Shown here one piece after another: positions 41,600 through 44,206 of a stretch of 44,206 bases of DNA. The notes below the pieces were generated by a model, which searched no databases, had not been told where the DNA came from, and saw only the letters and a program-made list of their open reading frames with translations. A program made the position numbers and the translations under genes. Each line of letters begins with the position of its first letter. Position 1 is the first letter of the stretch. This stretch comes from Saccharopolyspora elongata (lineage in GTDB: Bacteria; Actinomycetota; Actinomycetes; Mycobacteriales; Pseudonocardiaceae). Where the stretch lies: contig NZ_SMKW01000077.1 in NCBI RefSeq assembly GCF_004348985.1, positions 1-44,206 of the forward strand, read 5' to 3'.

Positions 41600-43869
41600 T
41601 GCGCTCGCGCGCCCCCTCCTGCGTTGCCGGCATCGGCGTCCTGCTCGGCCGCCTTGTCATCCGCAGCCTTGTCATCCGCCGCTTCGTCGGCGGCGGCCTC
41701 GTCATCGACGGCCGCTTCGGAATCGGCCTCTTCGTCTTCTTCGAGCTCCTCGTCGAGCTCGTCGAGGTCGTCATCGACCTCGGCAGCGTCGTCGAGGTCA
41801 TCGTCGTCGCCGATCTCGGCCGCCTCTGCCTCGGTGACGAGCTCCTCGACCACGTCCGGGCCGCCCAGCTTCTCGGCGAGTTCCTCGAGGCGGTCGGGGG
41901 CGTCGGTCTCGTCCTCGTCGTCGGCGTTGGCCGCGTGCACGAACCAGGTGAAGGCTTCCCGCTCCCGTCCGGCCGCCGCCAGGTTGTCGGCGTAGGCGTA
42001 GAACAGGCGCGCGCTCCACGGCTCCTGGAGCTTCGGGTCCAGCTCCGCGATCTGCAGGCTGACCACCGAGGCTTCGATCTCACCGAGGTCCCGGCGCGCA
42101 CCCGCGGCGACGATGCGCAGCTCGACCGAGTCCTCCTGGTCGAGCTGGGTGGCCTCCTCGCTGCGGCTGAGCTCCACAGCGCGCTCCGGCCGCCCCATCG
42201 CGCGCTCGCAGTCGGCCATGATCGCCAGGTGCCCGGGACCGCCGGCCATCCGCCGGGCGGCGCGCAGCTCCGAAAGCGCCTCGTTCCACTCGCCCGTCAG
42301 GTAGGCGGCGAGGCCGTTGGCCTCGCGCACCGAAGGAATGCGCGGTGCCCGCTGACGCGCATACCGCGCGTGCTCCAGGGCGCGCTCCGGCTCCGAGTCG
42401 ATCAGCTGGCCGGCGGCGATCAGGTGCAGCGCGACGTTGTCGGCCAGGCCCTTGGGCAGCGTCAGCAGCTCGCGGCGGATCTCGATGTCGAGATCACCGG
42501 GCGCCAGACCCTCGGGCAGCTGGGGCTCCTCCGGCCTCGGCGCCGACTCGACGGCGGCCTCGCCCCGCGACTCAGCCCGCGGCGAGTCGTGCCGGAAGCC
42601 ACCCCGGTCCTGGCGGCCACCGTCGCGCGGCCCGCTCCGGCGGTCTCCGCCGCGGTGGTCCCCACCACGACGGTCCCGGTCCGGGCGTCCGCCGCGGTCG
42701 CGGTCGAACCGGTCGCCCTGCGGGCGCGGCCGGTCGTCCCGCCGGCGGTCATCACGACGGTCGTCACGGCGCGGCCGGTCGTCACGGCGCGGCCGGTCGT
42801 CACGGGGCCGGTCGTCACGCGGGCGGTCATCACGCGGGCGGTCATCACGCGGCCGATCGTCACGGCGGCGGTCGTCGAAGCGGGGCTTCCCCGGCCGGTC
42901 GTCACGACGGAAGCCACCGCCGCGGTCGTCGCGACGATCGTCGCGGCGGAAACCGCCCCGATCGTCACGGCGGTCATCCTTGCGGAACCCACCGCGGTCA
43001 TCCTTGCGGAACCCTCCACGGTCGTCACGGCGTGGGCGGTCGTCGCGGCCCCGGTCGTCGCGGCGGAAGCCGCCACGGTCATCGCGACCTCGGTCGTCGC
43101 GGCGGAAGTTGTCGCGACGCGGACGATCGTCCCGCCGGAAGTCACGGCGGCCGCGGTCATCCTGTCCGCGGTCGTCCCGGCGGTCATCGCGCCGGAAGTC
43201 GCGTCCCCTGTCGTCGCGGCCCCGGTCGTCGCGGCGGAAGTCATCACGACGCGGACGATCGTCACGGCGGAAGCCGCCGCGGTCATCACGCTTGTCATCA
43301 CGGCGGAAACCGCCGCGGTCATCGCGACCTCGGTCGTCGCGGCGGTCGTCCCGCCGGAAACCGCCCCTGTCGTCGCGACGGTCATCACGGCGGAAACCGC
43401 CGCGGTCATCGCGACGCGGGCGGTCGTCGCGGCGGTCGAAGCCGCGGTCTCGGCCGTTCTGCTCGTTGAAGCGGCGCGGCCGGTCGTCGCGGTCGTCACG
43501 ACGGAAGCCACCGCGGTCGTCACGCCTGTCGTCGCGGCGGAAGCGGTTGTCACGGTTGTCGGAGTCGCGGCGGAAGCCACCGCGATCGTCGCGGGAACCG
43601 CCTGGGCGCCCGCCCTGACCGCGGAATCGGTCGCGGCCGCCGCTGAAGTTGTCGCGGCCGCCCCGGTCATCCCGGTTCCGGTCGTCACGATCATTGCGGT
43701 AGCCGCGGTTGTCGCGGTCGCCGAAGCGGCGCGGGCCGCCACCGTCGCGGTCCCGGCGGGGACCGCCTTGGGAACCGCGCCGATCGAAGTTTCCGCGGCC
43801 ACCCTGGCCGCCTCGGCCGGCACCGGCCCCACGGCGAGGACCGCCGCTCCTGTCGTCGGAACCGGACAC
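41596..43869 (-). CDS. TPR protein with long Arg/Asp repeat domain and acidic tail
   Basis: A 757-residue protein in three parts. Residues about 8-425 are a low-complexity region of Arg, Asp and Gly with repeated GGFRRDDR and RDDRPR units. Residues about 445-665 are TPR-like helices (ALEHARYARQRAP; WNEALSELRAARRMA). Residues about 685-745 are very acidic (DDDDLDD, DELDEELEEDEE). The TPR part fills the position of Rv1691; the RD-rich region is an unusual addition that may bind RNA or form condensates, by analogy with RGG-type domains. I chose GTG 43869, with AGGAGG 4 nt upstream; the open frame before it is not protein-like. Function unknown. Confidence 0.85.
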   Translation of the reverse strand: MSGSDDRSGGPRRGAGAGRGGQGGRGNFDRRGSQGGPRRDRDGGGPRRFGDRDNRGYRNDRDDRNRDDRGGRDNFSGGRDRFRGQGGRPGGSRDDRGGFRRDSDNRDNRFRRDDRRDDRGGFRRDDRDDRPRRFNEQNGRDRGFDRRDDRPRRDDRGGFRRDDRRDDRGGFRRDDRRDDRGRDDRGGFRRDDKRDDRGGFRRDDRPRRDDFRRDDRGRDDRGRDFRRDDRRDDRGQDDRGRRDFRRDDRPRRDNFRRDDRGRDDRGGFRRDDRGRDDRPRRDDRGGFRKDDRGGFRKDDRRDDRGGFRRDDRRDDRGGGFRRDDRPGKPRFDDRRRDDRPRDDRPRDDRPRDDRPRDDRPRRDDRPRRDDRRDDRRRDDRPRPQGDRFDRDRGGRPDRDRRGGDHRGGDRRSGPRDGGRQDRGGFRHDSPRAESRGEAAVESAPRPEEPQLPEGLAPGDLDIEIRRELLTLPKGLADNVALHLIAAGQLIDSEPERALEHARYARQRAPRIPSVREANGLAAYLTGEWNEALSELRAARRMAGGPGHLAIMADCERAMGRPERAVELSRSEEATQLDQEDSVELRIVAAGARRDLGEIEASVVSLQIAELDPKLQEPWSARLFYAYADNLAAAGREREAFTWFVHAANADDEDETDAPDRLEELAEKLGGPDVVEELVTEAEAAEIGDDDDLDDAAEVDDDLDELDEELEEDEEADSEAAVDDEAAADEAADDKAADDKAAEQDADAGNAGGGARAQ
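42590..43845 (-). repeat. tandem degenerate repeats encoding GGFRRDDR / RDDRPR units
   Basis: Short in-frame repeats run through the 5' half of the TPR gene. The encoded protein shows nine GGFRRD and two GGFRKD units and a run of RDDRP units around 42,780-42,860. The DNA is periodic, so several other frames are also open here. Unit length varies and there are no unique spacers, so this is not a CRISPR array. Confidence 0.85.
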
Positions 43870-44013
43870 CGAACCTCCTGAAGCAGAAAATACTGAAGTT
43901 CCCACCAGGGTAGTCCCACCTGATGGCGGGTCTCGGCGGGTGGCACCCCTGATGTGAGCGGGGGCAACTCGTGTGAACCGTGCGGCGCCCGAACAGCGCG
44001 CAGCAACGGCTCC
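43870..44013 (-). other. upstream region of the TPR gene
   Basis: About 145 bases between the rRNA operon terminator and the TPR gene. On the minus strand a TACCCT -10-like hexamer lies near 43903-43908, without a clear -35. The TPR gene needs its own promoter here because the rRNA terminator precedes it. Confidence 0.3.
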
Positions 44014-44074
44014 CGGACAAAAAGAAGGGGCCGACCGGAGATCCGTCCCCAAGGACGGGTCCGGTCGGCCCCTT
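44014..44074 (-). terminator. intrinsic terminator of the rRNA operon
   Basis: A perfect 15-bp GC-rich stem (44025-44039 with 44060-44074), with an inner helix CCGTCC/GGACGG (44043-44048 with 44053-44058), is followed on the minus strand by TTCTTTTTGT. It begins about 9 nt after the 5S rRNA 3' end. Confidence 0.92.
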
Positions 44075-44083
44075 TAAATAATG

Positions 44084-44201
44084 TGTCGGCGGTGTCTTAC
44101 TCTCCCACACCCTATCGAGTGCAGTACCATCAGCGCTGGGGAGCTTAGCTACCGGGTTCGGAATGGGACCGGGCGGACCCTCCCCGCCATCGCCACCGAC
44201 A
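44084..44201 (-). rRNA. rrf: 5S ribosomal RNA
   Basis: About 118 nt on the minus strand match actinobacterial 5S rRNA: the CCCGGTCCCATTCCGAACC loop B/helix III core, GATGGTACTGCA and the GGGTGTGGGAGAGTA 3' part. The 5' TGTCGG and 3' CCGACA ends pair as helix I. The rest of the rRNA operon lies beyond the right edge, upstream. Confidence 0.95.
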
Positions 44202-44206
44202 ACCCC

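Noticed and set aside
42590..43845. Possible CRISPR array
   Set aside because: Repeats are short, degenerate, in frame and contiguous, with no unique spacers and no cas genes nearby.
41935..43881. A 648-codon Val/Ala/Thr-rich plus-strand frame
   Set aside because: It is the antisense reading of the RD-repeat gene; its repeats only mirror the periodic DNA. The minus-strand frame has a Shine-Dalgarno sequence, TPR homology and synteny.

Overview
The window is high-GC DNA from an actinomycete, most likely a member of the Pseudonocardiaceae such as Saccharopolyspora. This rests on gene content, many GTG starts, an ECF41-type sigma factor, a DUF222/HNH (13E12-type) protein, and a right-hand block that follows the order Rv1691 to Rv1713 of Mycobacterium tuberculosis. 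The species is inferred from family knowledge only.

Left part (1-22,100) is accessory and metabolic. It opens with the first 25 codons of an unidentified minus-strand gene. Next comes a DUF222/HNH nuclease-like gene whose 3' end runs into the promoter of an ECF41 sigma factor/AhpD-like pair. A polyol or sugar catabolic cluster fills 3,273-11,914. It has a class II aldolase, an RpiB-type isomerase, a fused DhaK-DhaL kinase, an FGGY kinase, a 2-hydroxyacid dehydrogenase and a HAD phosphatase on the minus strand, and a DeoR repressor and a polyol-permease-type MFS transporter on the plus strand. The same palindrome, TTAAC-N9-GTTAA, lies in front of both the catabolic operon and the transporter. 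A minus-strand cell-envelope operon (about 11,018-17,105) encodes a CsbB/GtrB-like glycosyltransferase, a GtrA-YfhO fusion and a secreted PIG-L deacetylase with a propeller-like C-terminus. An S9 peptidase, an aldo/keto reductase and a two-component system follow.

Right part (22,100-43,869) is a conserved housekeeping block, almost all on the minus strand and heavily coupled through 4-nt ATGA/GTGA overlaps. Read in the direction of transcription it is: TPR protein, HAD-IIA phosphatase, small protein, tlyA, nadK, recN, steA, mctB, pyrG, Nudix, xerD, then parA, a small ribbon-helix-helix-like gene, scpA, scpB, rluB, then cmk, plsC, der. A two-gene K+/H+ antiporter module (KhtT/KhtU-like) on the plus strand is inserted between rluB and cmk. 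The window ends with the 5S rRNA of a minus-strand rRNA operon and its terminator.

Points most worth following up: the glycosyltransferase/GtrA-YfhO/PIG-L operon as a possible pathway for placing a de-acetylated amino sugar on a surface glycan; the palindromic operator shared by the catabolic operon and its transporter; an 86-nt imperfect hairpin between tlyA and nadK; a TPR protein with a very long Arg/Asp repeat domain and an acidic tail; and a small ribbon-helix-helix candidate between parA and scpA. No intergenic stretch exceeds 300 bases.
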